DNA of 54,661 nucleotides. It comes from Pirellulales bacterium. Lineage in GTDB: Bacteria > Planctomycetota > Planctomycetia > Pirellulales > JAICIG01. The DNA lies in assembly GCA_035533075.1 (NCBI GenBank), contig DATLUO010000242.1, positions 1 through 54,661 on the forward strand, in the 5' to 3' direction. A model generated the notes under the pieces. The model worked only from the letters and a program-made list of their open reading frames with translations, did not search any database and was not told the origin of the DNA. The translations under genes and the position numbers were made by a program. This document shows positions 18,156 to 26,044 of the stretch, piece by piece (position 1 is the stretch's first letter; each line of letters opens with the position of its first letter).

Positions 18156-19982
18156 ATGCGACAAACGAACCGTTTGCTGATCGTCGCCACCTGCGCGTTC
18201 GTTGCCGGCATGCATCCTTGGGCCTGCGGCGGGCAACAACCGCCGCCTGTGCCTGCCAATGGCGGTCGCGGTGCGAGCCAGCGGAGCCCAGCGCCGCCCG
18301 TGGACGACTCGGCGACGCCGCCGGGCCCGCCCCTGGTCACCTTTCCCGCGCGCGGTGACAAACCACCGGGCCGGCCCGGCCAAAAGTCGCCGCTGGAAGA
18401 GCCACCGGTGCCCGGCGGCGAAGTGCTCGGTATGAGGCCGCCGCCGCCCGGCCCGGGCGACTTGCGTTTTCCCATCAACCTGGCCACCGCCCTGCGGCTG
18501 GCGGATGCACGACCGATCATCGTGGCCGCCACCAGCGCCAATGTCTGGGTCGCTGAGGCGAAGCTTCAAAAATCGAAGGTGCTCTGGGTCCCGACGATCA
18601 ACCTCGGCGCCGATTACATCCGCCACGACGGTGGTGGTCCGGATCTCAATAACGGTTACAACATTCCAATAGGACAGAATTGGTATGGGCAGCCCTCGCC
18701 GGGCAGCTTGGGCCGCCCGCTCAACCAGAACATCAACTTCTTTTACGGCGGCGGCGGATTCACCTGGGCGCCGCTCGGCCCCAACTATTTCTACCAGCCC
18801 ACGCCCGGTCTGCCGCTGCTCCCCTCGCCGCAGTTTCAATTCGGCACCGACATGATTTTCCAGCCGTTGCACGACCGGCAGGTGCTCAATTCGGCGCGCT
18901 GGGACCTGCAAACCGCCAAAAACGACGCCTTGTTCATGACGGCCAAGGCGTACTTTGGCGTGCATCGCCAACGCGGGCGGTATGCCGTGACGATCGATGC
19001 CGTCGAGCGGGGCCGCCAGCTTGTGGCCAAGGTCTCCGCGCTCAGTGCCGACCTGGTTCCGAGAGTCGAGATCGACCGGGCGCGCAACCTGCTGGCCGAC
19101 TTGGAGCAAGAGGCGGTCACCGCCCGGCAGAATTGGCGCATGGCCAGCGCCGACCTGACCCGCGTGCTGCGGCTCGACCCGCGTGCCGTGGTCGAACCGC
19201 TCGAGCACGACCACCTGCAAATCACCCTGATCGCCCCGCGCCGTTCGCTCGACGAGTTGATCCCCATCGCCTTGACCAACCGCCCTGAATTGGCGTCGCA
19301 GCAGGCGTTGGTTCAGGCGACGCTGGTGTCGATCCGTCAGGAAAAGCTCCGCGTGGCGATTCCCGCGCTCTACATGAACGGCTTCCAGACGCCCTATGAA
19401 TTGCTTCAGGTGGGGGCCAATGGCATCGGGAGAGACAGCAAGATGAACCAATGGAGCCCGCGCGACGACATCACGCCGCAGATGATGATGACGGCCGATG
19501 GCATGGGACTGAGGAACCTGGCCCAGATCAAGGAGGCCCGCGGAATGTCGTCGCAGCAATTGGTCGAATTGTTTCGCACTCAGGATTCGATCGCGGGGGG
19601 CGTGACGCGCACTCAGGCCGACTTGCAGGCCGCGGCGGCCCGCGTCGTGCAGGCCGAACGCGAAGTGAAGTCGGCCCTGATCAACTACAACGGCAACGTC
19701 GAAGGACTGGCGCAAACGCAACGCTTCGGCAACGTCTTGGTCCAGGTGTTTCGCCCGCAGGAAGCGGTCTTTGCGTTGCAGTTGCTGATGACGGCCTACG
19801 AGAATTACATCGACAGCGTTGCCGATTACAACACGGCCCAGTTCGCGATGTTTCACGAACTGGGCTACCCGGCCCGCGAGATCGCGTTCTCGCGGCGAAC
19901 GGGGCCGATCGTGCCGGTCAACACCCAGCGGCCCAACTACCTGCCGCCGGTGGGAACAGGACCGCCGCCGGCGACGCGCTAG
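18156..19982 (+). CDS. TolC-type outer-membrane efflux factor 3
   Basis: Third OEP/TolC-family protein, 608 residues. GGAAGGA lies 9 bp before ATG 18156; an ATG at 18126 is a less likely start. The signal peptide is followed by a Pro/Gly-rich linker and then DLRFPINLATALRLAD. An insertion near residues 205-235 (Tyr/Pro/Leu-rich, around FYQPTPGLPLLP) is not found in the other two factors and would fall near an extracellular or equatorial loop. The helical blocks RQLVAKVSALSADLVPRVEI and RVVQAEREVKSAL are conserved. The tail is LPPVGTGPPPATR. It is followed after 31 bp by a secreted protein gene. Confidence 0.9.
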   Translation: MRQTNRLLIVATCAFVAGMHPWACGGQQPPPVPANGGRGASQRSPAPPVDDSATPPGPPLVTFPARGDKPPGRPGQKSPLEEPPVPGGEVLGMRPPPPGPGDLRFPINLATALRLADARPIIVAATSANVWVAEAKLQKSKVLWVPTINLGADYIRHDGGGPDLNNGYNIPIGQNWYGQPSPGSLGRPLNQNINFFYGGGGFTWAPLGPNYFYQPTPGLPLLPSPQFQFGTDMIFQPLHDRQVLNSARWDLQTAKNDALFMTAKAYFGVHRQRGRYAVTIDAVERGRQLVAKVSALSADLVPRVEIDRARNLLADLEQEAVTARQNWRMASADLTRVLRLDPRAVVEPLEHDHLQITLIAPRRSLDELIPIALTNRPELASQQALVQATLVSIRQEKLRVAIPALYMNGFQTPYELLQVGANGIGRDSKMNQWSPRDDITPQMMMTADGMGLRNLAQIKEARGMSSQQLVELFRTQDSIAGGVTRTQADLQAAAARVVQAEREVKSALINYNGNVEGLAQTQRFGNVLVQVFRPQEAVFALQLLMTAYENYIDSVADYNTAQFAMFHELGYPAREIAFSRRTGPIVPVNTQRPNYLPPVGTGPPPATR

Positions 19983-20013
19983 CAAGTGACCCGCAAATAC
20001 AAGGATACGTTCA

Positions 20014-20829
20014 ATGACACACCGTTTTACACGCCTTTTTGGTTCGGCGGCCCTGGTCGCGATCATGTCGCTGCCGACGGACGCACAAGAGTATTCCAAC
20101 GGCGGCACCGGCGCGGCCGGACGCAGAGCGGCGATTCTCACCCCGGTGGAGGCTTACGGCGTTCACCCGCCTGGACTGGCGCCCGCCGACGCGAGGCACT
20201 GGAAACCCTATATCCCCTACTACGCACCGCTCTCGCCGGTCGCATCGTCGAGCCGCTGGAGGCCCTGGGCATATTATCCACTGTTGCCTTACTACACGCC
20301 TTATTATGTCGGTTACGGCACCCATCGGCTCTCTAACCCGCGGCCGCGGCCCTATGGCTCAAATGGTTGGGGGCAGGGCCCCATGCCCGAGATGCCCCTG
20401 CCCGAAGAGCCGGATACAACTCCACTCCACTACGCAAACTACACCTCGGTGGTGGCCGACGATACCACTTACTGGAACATGGGCGGCAACGGTCTCGTTC
20501 CGTATGGCGCCGCTCCACCGGCCGAGGTGAGGCCTGCCGATTTGGTAGACGCGATCCAAGCCAGCCGCCCGCGCGGCCGCGGACATGCGAATGTCCGAGG
20601 GGCGGCTCCTGGGGCGCCGCCCGCCATTTTTGCTCCCGGGGAGGGCCGTGGTGACCTGGAACAAGGAGATAACCTCGGCCCCGAACCCTCCAGCCACCGG
20701 CGTACCAAGCCAGCGGAGGCGATTCCGCCCGGTGATGCTTCGAAGGAACATGGCGTTGGCGCCAGTCCGGACCGTTCCAGCCCGAGTAACCTACCGGCGG
20801 CGCCGAGTCCTCCCGGCGATTCGGATTGA
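20014..20829 (+). CDS. secreted Tyr/Pro-rich protein of unknown function
   Basis: A 271-residue protein with a signal peptide (MTHRFTRLFGSAALVAIMSL, cleavage near DAQ). The middle (about 65-115) is rich in Tyr, Pro and Trp, for example YPLLPYYTPYYVGYG; the C-terminal third is Pro/Ser/Gly-rich and probably disordered. AAGGA lies 9 bp before the ATG. It starts only 31 bp after outer-membrane factor 3 and is likely the last gene of that transcript. I do not recognise a family. The composition suggests a cell-surface or peptidoglycan-associated accessory protein; that is inference. Confidence 0.7.
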   Translation: MTHRFTRLFGSAALVAIMSLPTDAQEYSNGGTGAAGRRAAILTPVEAYGVHPPGLAPADARHWKPYIPYYAPLSPVASSSRWRPWAYYPLLPYYTPYYVGYGTHRLSNPRPRPYGSNGWGQGPMPEMPLPEEPDTTPLHYANYTSVVADDTTYWNMGGNGLVPYGAAPPAEVRPADLVDAIQASRPRGRGHANVRGAAPGAPPAIFAPGEGRGDLEQGDNLGPEPSSHRRTKPAEAIPPGDASKEHGVGASPDRSSPSNLPAAPSPPGDSD

Positions 20830-20862
20830 TGCCATCGCCGCCAAGCATGAGAAAAGGTGACA

Positions 20863-20893
20863 CCTGACGCCTGACGCCTACATCCCACCCTAC
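20863..20893. repeat. 7-bp tandem repeat joined to a partial GTAGGGTGGG repeat
   Basis: CCTGACG is repeated twice with a partial third unit (20863-20879). Read on the minus strand, the following bases are GTAGGGTGGGATG, the first part of the 39-bp repeat family found at 35641, 43646, 47314 and 48162. The TAG within it (20890-20892) is the stop codon of the response regulator gene. Confidence 0.6.
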
Positions 20894-22332
20894 TCGGTCA
20901 ATACCTTGCCCACCTGCATGCCGAGAGCGCGGAGCTTGGCCCGCAAGGTAACGCGGCTCAGGCCGAGCAGTTCCGAGGCGCGGGCCTGGTTGCCCTCGGC
21001 CTGATCCATGGCGCGACGAATCATCAAGCGGTCGAAGTGCTCCAACGCCCGGCGGTAGAGGTCGGTCTCGCCCGCCGCGATCCAGGCCTCGACCTGCCGC
21101 GGCAAGTGCTGCCAGTCGGCCACGTCTTGCGTCGGGGCGGCAGGACCGGGCAGGCCGCGCCGCACTTCGGCCGGTAAGAACTCCGGCAGAATCGTCGGCC
21201 CGGCGGAGACGATCAGCGACTCGCGCACGATGCTTTGCAGCTCGCGCACGTTGCCCGGCCAGTCGTAGTTTTGCAGCAGCTCCAGCGCGGCCGGCGAGAT
21301 CGACTGCACGGTGGTGCCGATCTGCCGGTTATAACGGAACAGGAAATAGTGCGCCAGCTCCGAGATGTCTTCCCGCCGCTCGCGCAAGGGTGGCAGGTGG
21401 ATGGTCACGCCCCGCAGCCGGTAATACAGGTCCTTGCGGAACCGGTTCTCGTCGATCAGCCGTTCCAGGTTCTGATTGGTGGCCGCAATCACGCGAACGT
21501 CGACCGAGATCGTCTCGTTGCCGCCGACGCGCTCGAAGCGGCCTTCTTGCAGCAGCCGCAAAATCTTGGCCTGCGTGTTGGCGGTCATGTCGCCCACTTC
21601 GTCGAGGAACAGCGTACCGTTATGGCACTGTTCGAACTTGCCGATCCGCCGCCGTTCGGCCCCCGTGAACGCACCGCGCTCGTGGCCGAACAGCTCGCTT
21701 TCCAACAGCGATTCGGGGATGGCCGAGCAATTGATCGCCAGAAACGGCGAACGGCTGCGCTGGCTGTGGTGATAGATGGCCCGCGCCACCAACTCTTTGC
21801 CGGTGCCGCTTTCGCCCAACACCAGCACGTTCACGTTCTGCGGGGCCACGCGGCCGATCTGCTTGCAAACCGATTGCATGGCCGCTCCCGAACCGACGAG
21901 CAGGTCGGGCCGGTCTTGCGGACGCTCGCCTTCCTCCAGCAGGGCCGGCACATGCATCATGCGGCTGATCGAAAACGCCTGCTCCACAATCTGCTGAAGC
22001 TGGTTGGCGTCGAGCGGCTTGACGAGATAGTCGTAGGCGCCGACCTTCATGGCCTCGATGGCCGTGTCGGTGGTGCCATGCCCGGTGATGAAGATCACCA
22101 GGCTCTTGGGGTCGATCTCGCGCAGATCCTGAAAAACATCGAGGCCGGAGCGTTGGCCCAGGCGGATGTCGAGCAGGATCACGTCGGGCGAGTGCTCGGC
22201 GGCCAGGCGCAGTCCCTCTTCGGCGGTGGCCGCCTCCAGCACCTCGATGCGGTCGTCGGCCAGCACCTGGCCGATGCTGTAGCGGATGTTTGCCTCGTCA
22301 TCAATGACGAGCAGCTTCAACAGTTTGCTCAA
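20890..22332 (-). CDS. NtrC-family sigma-54-dependent response regulator
   Basis: A 480-residue transcription activator. The receiver domain (5-120) has Asp11, Asp12, phospho-acceptor Asp55 (LLDIRLG) and Lys105. The AAA+ domain has Walker A GESGTGKE at 173-180 and the sigma-54 contact loop GAFTGA at 220-225. The C-terminus is a Fis-type helix-turn-helix (ASELLGLSRVTLRAKLRALG). No ATG is available near the receiver start. I chose TTG 22332, which has GGAG 7 bp upstream; TTG 22320 is an alternative. The start overlaps the end of the kinase gene by 32 bp, so the pair is translationally linked. It is expected to drive sigma-54 promoters after phosphorylation by that kinase. The nearby efflux and porin genes are plausible targets, but I found no convincing sigma-54 promoter. 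Confidence 0.92.
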   Translation of the reverse strand: MSKLLKLLVIDDEANIRYSIGQVLADDRIEVLEAATAEEGLRLAAEHSPDVILLDIRLGQRSGLDVFQDLREIDPKSLVIFITGHGTTDTAIEAMKVGAYDYLVKPLDANQLQQIVEQAFSISRMMHVPALLEEGERPQDRPDLLVGSGAAMQSVCKQIGRVAPQNVNVLVLGESGTGKELVARAIYHHSQRSRSPFLAINCSAIPESLLESELFGHERGAFTGAERRRIGKFEQCHNGTLFLDEVGDMTANTQAKILRLLQEGRFERVGGNETISVDVRVIAATNQNLERLIDENRFRKDLYYRLRGVTIHLPPLRERREDISELAHYFLFRYNRQIGTTVQSISPAALELLQNYDWPGNVRELQSIVRESLIVSAGPTILPEFLPAEVRRGLPGPAAPTQDVADWQHLPRQVEAWIAAGETDLYRRALEHFDRLMIRRAMDQAEGNQARASELLGLSRVTLRAKLRALGMQVGKVLTE

Positions 22333-23890
22333 AGAACGTCTCCGAGGCCCGATGCGAAGTGGGACTGTCGCTGCCCGTGAGGCCGCCTTGCTCCCCGGCT
22401 TCGGCCAAGGGCACTTCCACGACAAACATGGCGCCGCCCGGCGGCGGATTGGAAGCGGTCAGGCTGCCGCCGTGCTCCTGCATAATCCTGCGGCTGATGG
22501 CCAGCCCCAGGCCGATGCCGCGTTCTTTGCTGGTCACGAACGGCTCAAACAGCCGCGACATCACCTCGTCGGAAATGCCGGTGCCCGTGTCGCGAAACAC
22601 GATCCGCAACAGTCCGTCCGAGGAATTCGCGCCGCGGTCGATCGCCACGTGCAAGATCCCGCCGCCCGTCATGGCCTCGATGGCGTTCAACAGCAGGTTC
22701 ACAAAGACCTGGTCCAACTGTTCGGGGTCGGCATCGACCGGGGCGGGCACGCAGCCAAGCTCCTCCTCGATGACGACGTGGCCCTGCTGGGCGCGGCTGG
22801 CGACGAGCGTCAGTGCCCGCCGCAAGGTGTCGCGCACGTTGTGGCGCACGCGGCGGAGCTTGGGCGGCCGGGCAAAATCGAGCAGCTCCCGAATGGTGGT
22901 CTCCATGCGGGCCACCTCTTGCTCGACGACCCGCAGCCGCTCGGCATCGGGCGTCGCCGCCGCCTGGTTTCGCTGCACGGCCTGGATCAGCAGCTTGACG
23001 GAAGTCAGCGGGTTGCGCAACTCGTGCGCCACGCCGGTGGCCAGCTCGCCGACGGCCGCCAGGCGTTCCGCCCGCACCGCTTCGCGGCGCGTGCGCTGCA
23101 GCTCCGTGACCACTTGCTTGATGCGGCCCGATACGGCCTGCACTTGTTGTTGCAGCGCCGGCAGGCCGTTCAGCTCGTCCGTGGGATGCACTTCGACCAG
23201 GCCGATTTGCTGGTCCAGGTCGCCGCTGGCCCCGCGCAGCGTGACGCTGATTTCAGAGATCGTATGGTGCAGGCCGCGCGCGACCCACAGCCCGAGCAGA
23301 ATGCCGACCGCGGGACCGATGATGATGAAGCTGATGCGCGCGGCTTCAACCCTGCCACGGAGCCGGTCCAGGCGTTGGAAGGCCTCGCTCGTCAACCGCT
23401 GAGCCACCTCCGAGAGGTCGTCGCACGGCTTCGCCACGGCCCGCGCCAGCCGCATCGCCGCATCGACCGAACTGGCGGCTTCTTCCGGCGAGAGGCCCGT
23501 TCGCGCAAGCTGCTCGCGCGAAAAAGCCTGGTATTTGGCGAAAGCCTCGCCGATTGAAACGATCAGGGCCTTTTCGTCGGCCGTCGAGCTGTTCTCGCTG
23601 GCCCGCGCCAGCGCCCCGTCGAAGGCGGCTTCGATCCGCTCCGCGTCGGCCCGGAAGCGCACGCGCGCCCCGCTCCGTTTTTCCAACAACTCGGCGGCTT
23701 CCAGCAGCGTGGCCTGCAATCGCCACAGGTTTTCTTGCATGCCGCCGGCCGCCTGAATCACGCTGCGGTTTTGGTTGAGCAGGCTCGTCTGCGTCTCGTC
23801 CAATTGATTGAGGACGTACGATGTGCCGCAGCTCACCACCACCCAGAACAAGCTCACCAGCGCGGTGGGAGCGACGACTTTTTTCCACAT
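22301..23890 (-). CDS. membrane sensor histidine kinase, NtrB-like partner
   Basis: A 529-residue kinase with TM1 at about 8-25, an extracytoplasmic helical sensor of about 160 residues, and TM2 at about 185-205. A HAMP-like linker follows, then HisKA with the phospho-acceptor His289 (GVAHELRNPLTSV) and a HATPase domain with N box NLLLNAIEAM, FRDTGTGI and GIGLGLAISRRIM. ATG 23890 is chosen because the TM helix begins at once; no strong Shine-Dalgarno is visible. The reading frame stays open upstream, but that part does not look like protein. It overlaps and precedes the NtrC-type regulator. The signal is unknown; the four-helix type of sensor region suggests a periplasmic stress or small ligand. 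Confidence 0.9.
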   Translation of the reverse strand: MWKKVVAPTALVSLFWVVVSCGTSYVLNQLDETQTSLLNQNRSVIQAAGGMQENLWRLQATLLEAAELLEKRSGARVRFRADAERIEAAFDGALARASENSSTADEKALIVSIGEAFAKYQAFSREQLARTGLSPEEAASSVDAAMRLARAVAKPCDDLSEVAQRLTSEAFQRLDRLRGRVEAARISFIIIGPAVGILLGLWVARGLHHTISEISVTLRGASGDLDQQIGLVEVHPTDELNGLPALQQQVQAVSGRIKQVVTELQRTRREAVRAERLAAVGELATGVAHELRNPLTSVKLLIQAVQRNQAAATPDAERLRVVEQEVARMETTIRELLDFARPPKLRRVRHNVRDTLRRALTLVASRAQQGHVVIEEELGCVPAPVDADPEQLDQVFVNLLLNAIEAMTGGGILHVAIDRGANSSDGLLRIVFRDTGTGISDEVMSRLFEPFVTSKERGIGLGLAISRRIMQEHGGSLTASNPPPGGAMFVVEVPLAEAGEQGGLTGSDSPTSHRASETFFEQTVEAARH

Positions 23891-24394
23891 AGCGACGCCA
23901 ACATTGCCAGAGGCGAACGATTGGTCTCGAGCGAGGCAGGGCCAAGCCGGCCCGCGGATTAGCGCCCTACCCTTCTCGATAATCCATGTTACCCAGCGCG
24001 TGGTCATTTGCGCAGCCACCGCCAAGGTCTCATTCTCGGCCGCGTGATGTAAAATGCCTTGCAATCGTTGCGCCCAAACGGCCGCTGCCCTGGCGAAAAG
24101 ACGCGCAACGCTTGTGCGGCACGCGAGTAATGGCTTGCCCTTTGGCTCAACGCCGTCGGCAACGTTGCCCGACGACCAGACCGCGATTTCGCAAAGGGTG
24201 GAAAGAACCTGTCCCCAAGTGTCAACCCTTATCCACACCGATTGCCAGCACAAAGAGGGCGGACGTTATATCGCCCTTGCCGCGCGCGGCCGCTTTGGCT
24301 AAGAATACGGCCCACTTCACTTCCATCGCATTTGCCACTTGGGCCATCCCGGCGGAGCTGCCCGGCTTTCCTTCCCCACGAGGCAGAATCTGTC
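23891..24394. other. divergent intergenic region between the kinase and porin C
   Basis: About 500 bp with no supported gene. It holds a phrase GAACCTGTCCCCAAGTGTC (near 24206-24224) of a kind I associate with dispersed repeat or REP-transposase remnants, directly followed by a perfect TTATCCACA DnaA box (24229-24237). A lone DnaA box is weak evidence and no AT-rich region accompanies it. Promoters for both flanking genes should lie here. Confidence 0.45.
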
Positions 24395-26044
24395 GTGAAC
24401 GTACGGCATTCGTGCGTCCTACTGATGCTGGCGGCCGCCGTTTTGGACCCGCCGTCGGCGCGGGCCCAATCCGGGGCCACGGGGACCGTGCCGTCCCTCA
24501 GCGACGCGATGTCCGCCGACGCGTCGGGACCGGCGGAAACAACCCCGGCCGGGCCCTCCCTGGCCGCGCTGCAGACCGCGCCGGTCGCCCCGCCTCCCGC
24601 GGCACAACCCGCGCCGGTCGCCCTGCAACCGCCCCGCGCGCCCAATATCCGCTCTCTGCTCCAAGGGCCCGAGTTGCCGGAAAACAACGAGGAAGGTTAC
24701 CGTCGGCGAGTGCGCGCCACGGAGTTGGAGTTGGAAGACCTTCGGCGCCGACTGCAAGCGGGAGAGATCAGCGGAGGCATCTTGTTTCGCGGCCGCGACC
24801 CCGACAGCTTCCAGCCGTTCGCCCCGCGCATCTCGGGGCCGGGAGAGGAGCCCGTCAGCTATCCCAATATGTCGGTGAGCGGCTTTTTCCAGCAGGATAC
24901 CGGGTTCTTTTCACAAGACCAAAACAGCGAGAAGACCTTCGGCACGCTGCAAAACGGCGCCGACTTCCGCCGCGCGCGCATCGCCCTGCTGGGCAACGCG
25001 GCCGAGAACCTCAACTATTTCATGGAGCTCGATTTCGCGCTGGCCGGGCACCCCAGCTTCCGTGACGTGTGGGCCGAAGCCACCAACCTTCCCTGGATCG
25101 GCGCCATTCGGGCCGGTTATTTCAAAGCGCCGTTCAGCTTGGATGAGCTGCAAAGCGCCCGCAGTTTGGAGTTCTTGGAACGGGCCAATCCGGTCAACGC
25201 CTTTGCTCCCTTCCGCCGACTGGGCGTGCTGATGTACAACCACTTGGAGTCGGGACGGGCGACCTGGGCCGGCTCGTTCACCCGCGGGCTGGCCGATCCC
25301 TACGGCGGCGACATCGGCAACAGCGGCGGCTGGGCGGGCACCGGACGCGCCACTTGGCTGCCCTACTACGACGAGCCGTCCGGCGGCCGATACTACCTGC
25401 ACCTGGGGGCGGCCTACGAGCTCAATTATCCGGGTGGCAATGCTTTCCGTTACCGCGCGACGCCGGAGGTTTTCATCGGTTCGCAGCAATCCTCGGGAGC
25501 CATCGGCAACAGCGGCGTCACCTTGCCCGGACCTCTCAACGGCACCCCCTTCTTCGTCGACTCCGGCACGCTCAACACCGACCATTTCAGCGTCTACGGC
25601 ACCGAACTGGCCGGCTCCTGGGGAGCGTTCAATTTTCAGTCGGAATGGATGGGGACCACGGTCAGCCAGATTCACAACCCGGTGGCCTTCATGCAGGGCG
25701 CCTACTTTCAAGCCAGCTATTTCCTGACCGGCGAGCATCGCCCCTACACCCGGCCCTCCGGCACGCTGGGAGCCGTGAAGCCCTTCGAGAATTTCTTTAT
25801 CGTGGGCAAGGGGCAAGGCTGGGGCCACGGCGCCTGGGAAGTGGCCAGCCGCCTCTCGTGGGTCGATCTCGACAGCAAGAACGTGCAAGGCGGACGGCTC
25901 ACCGACTACACCGCCGGGCTGAACTGGTATCTGCACGCCAACGTCAAGCTGCAGATCAACTACATTCACGCCTGGCTGGACAATCCGGTGTACGGCAAGA
26001 GCAACACCGATATCTTCGCCACGCGGCTGCAGGCCCAGTTCTAG
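24395..26044 (+). CDS. OprP-like outer-membrane porin, divergent paralogue C
   Basis: A 549-residue beta-barrel protein. GTG 24395 gives a clean signal peptide (VRHSCVLLMLAAAVL, cleavage near SARAQ). An Ala/Pro-rich region is followed by a short charged coiled-coil (about 105-125, ELELEDLRRRLQ), as in trimeric OprP-type porins. The barrel starts near VSGFFQQDTGFFS and shows GDVW-like repeats, RAGYFKAPFSLDEL and RANPVNAFAPFRRLG, motifs that match the phosphate-selective porin family more closely than the other three porins do. The last residue is Phe. The gene converges on porin D, and their stop codons overlap in one CTAG. The solute specificity is unknown. Confidence 0.85.
   Translation: MNVRHSCVLLMLAAAVLDPPSARAQSGATGTVPSLSDAMSADASGPAETTPAGPSLAALQTAPVAPPPAAQPAPVALQPPRAPNIRSLLQGPELPENNEEGYRRRVRATELELEDLRRRLQAGEISGGILFRGRDPDSFQPFAPRISGPGEEPVSYPNMSVSGFFQQDTGFFSQDQNSEKTFGTLQNGADFRRARIALLGNAAENLNYFMELDFALAGHPSFRDVWAEATNLPWIGAIRAGYFKAPFSLDELQSARSLEFLERANPVNAFAPFRRLGVLMYNHLESGRATWAGSFTRGLADPYGGDIGNSGGWAGTGRATWLPYYDEPSGGRYYLHLGAAYELNYPGGNAFRYRATPEVFIGSQQSSGAIGNSGVTLPGPLNGTPFFVDSGTLNTDHFSVYGTELAGSWGAFNFQSEWMGTTVSQIHNPVAFMQGAYFQASYFLTGEHRPYTRPSGTLGAVKPFENFFIVGKGQGWGHGAWEVASRLSWVDLDSKNVQGGRLTDYTAGLNWYLHANVKLQINYIHAWLDNPVYGKSNTDIFATRLQAQF

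Noticed and set aside
24229..24237. Perfect DnaA box TTATCCACA, possible replication origin
   Set aside because: Only one box, no AT-rich unwinding region and no dnaA/dnaN genes nearby. A 9-mer occurs by chance in a genome.
23891..24253. N-terminal extension of the sensor kinase by about 120 residues
   Set aside because: The extension lacks any domain or membrane pattern, while ATG 23890 starts exactly at TM1. The frame is open by chance in GC-rich DNA.
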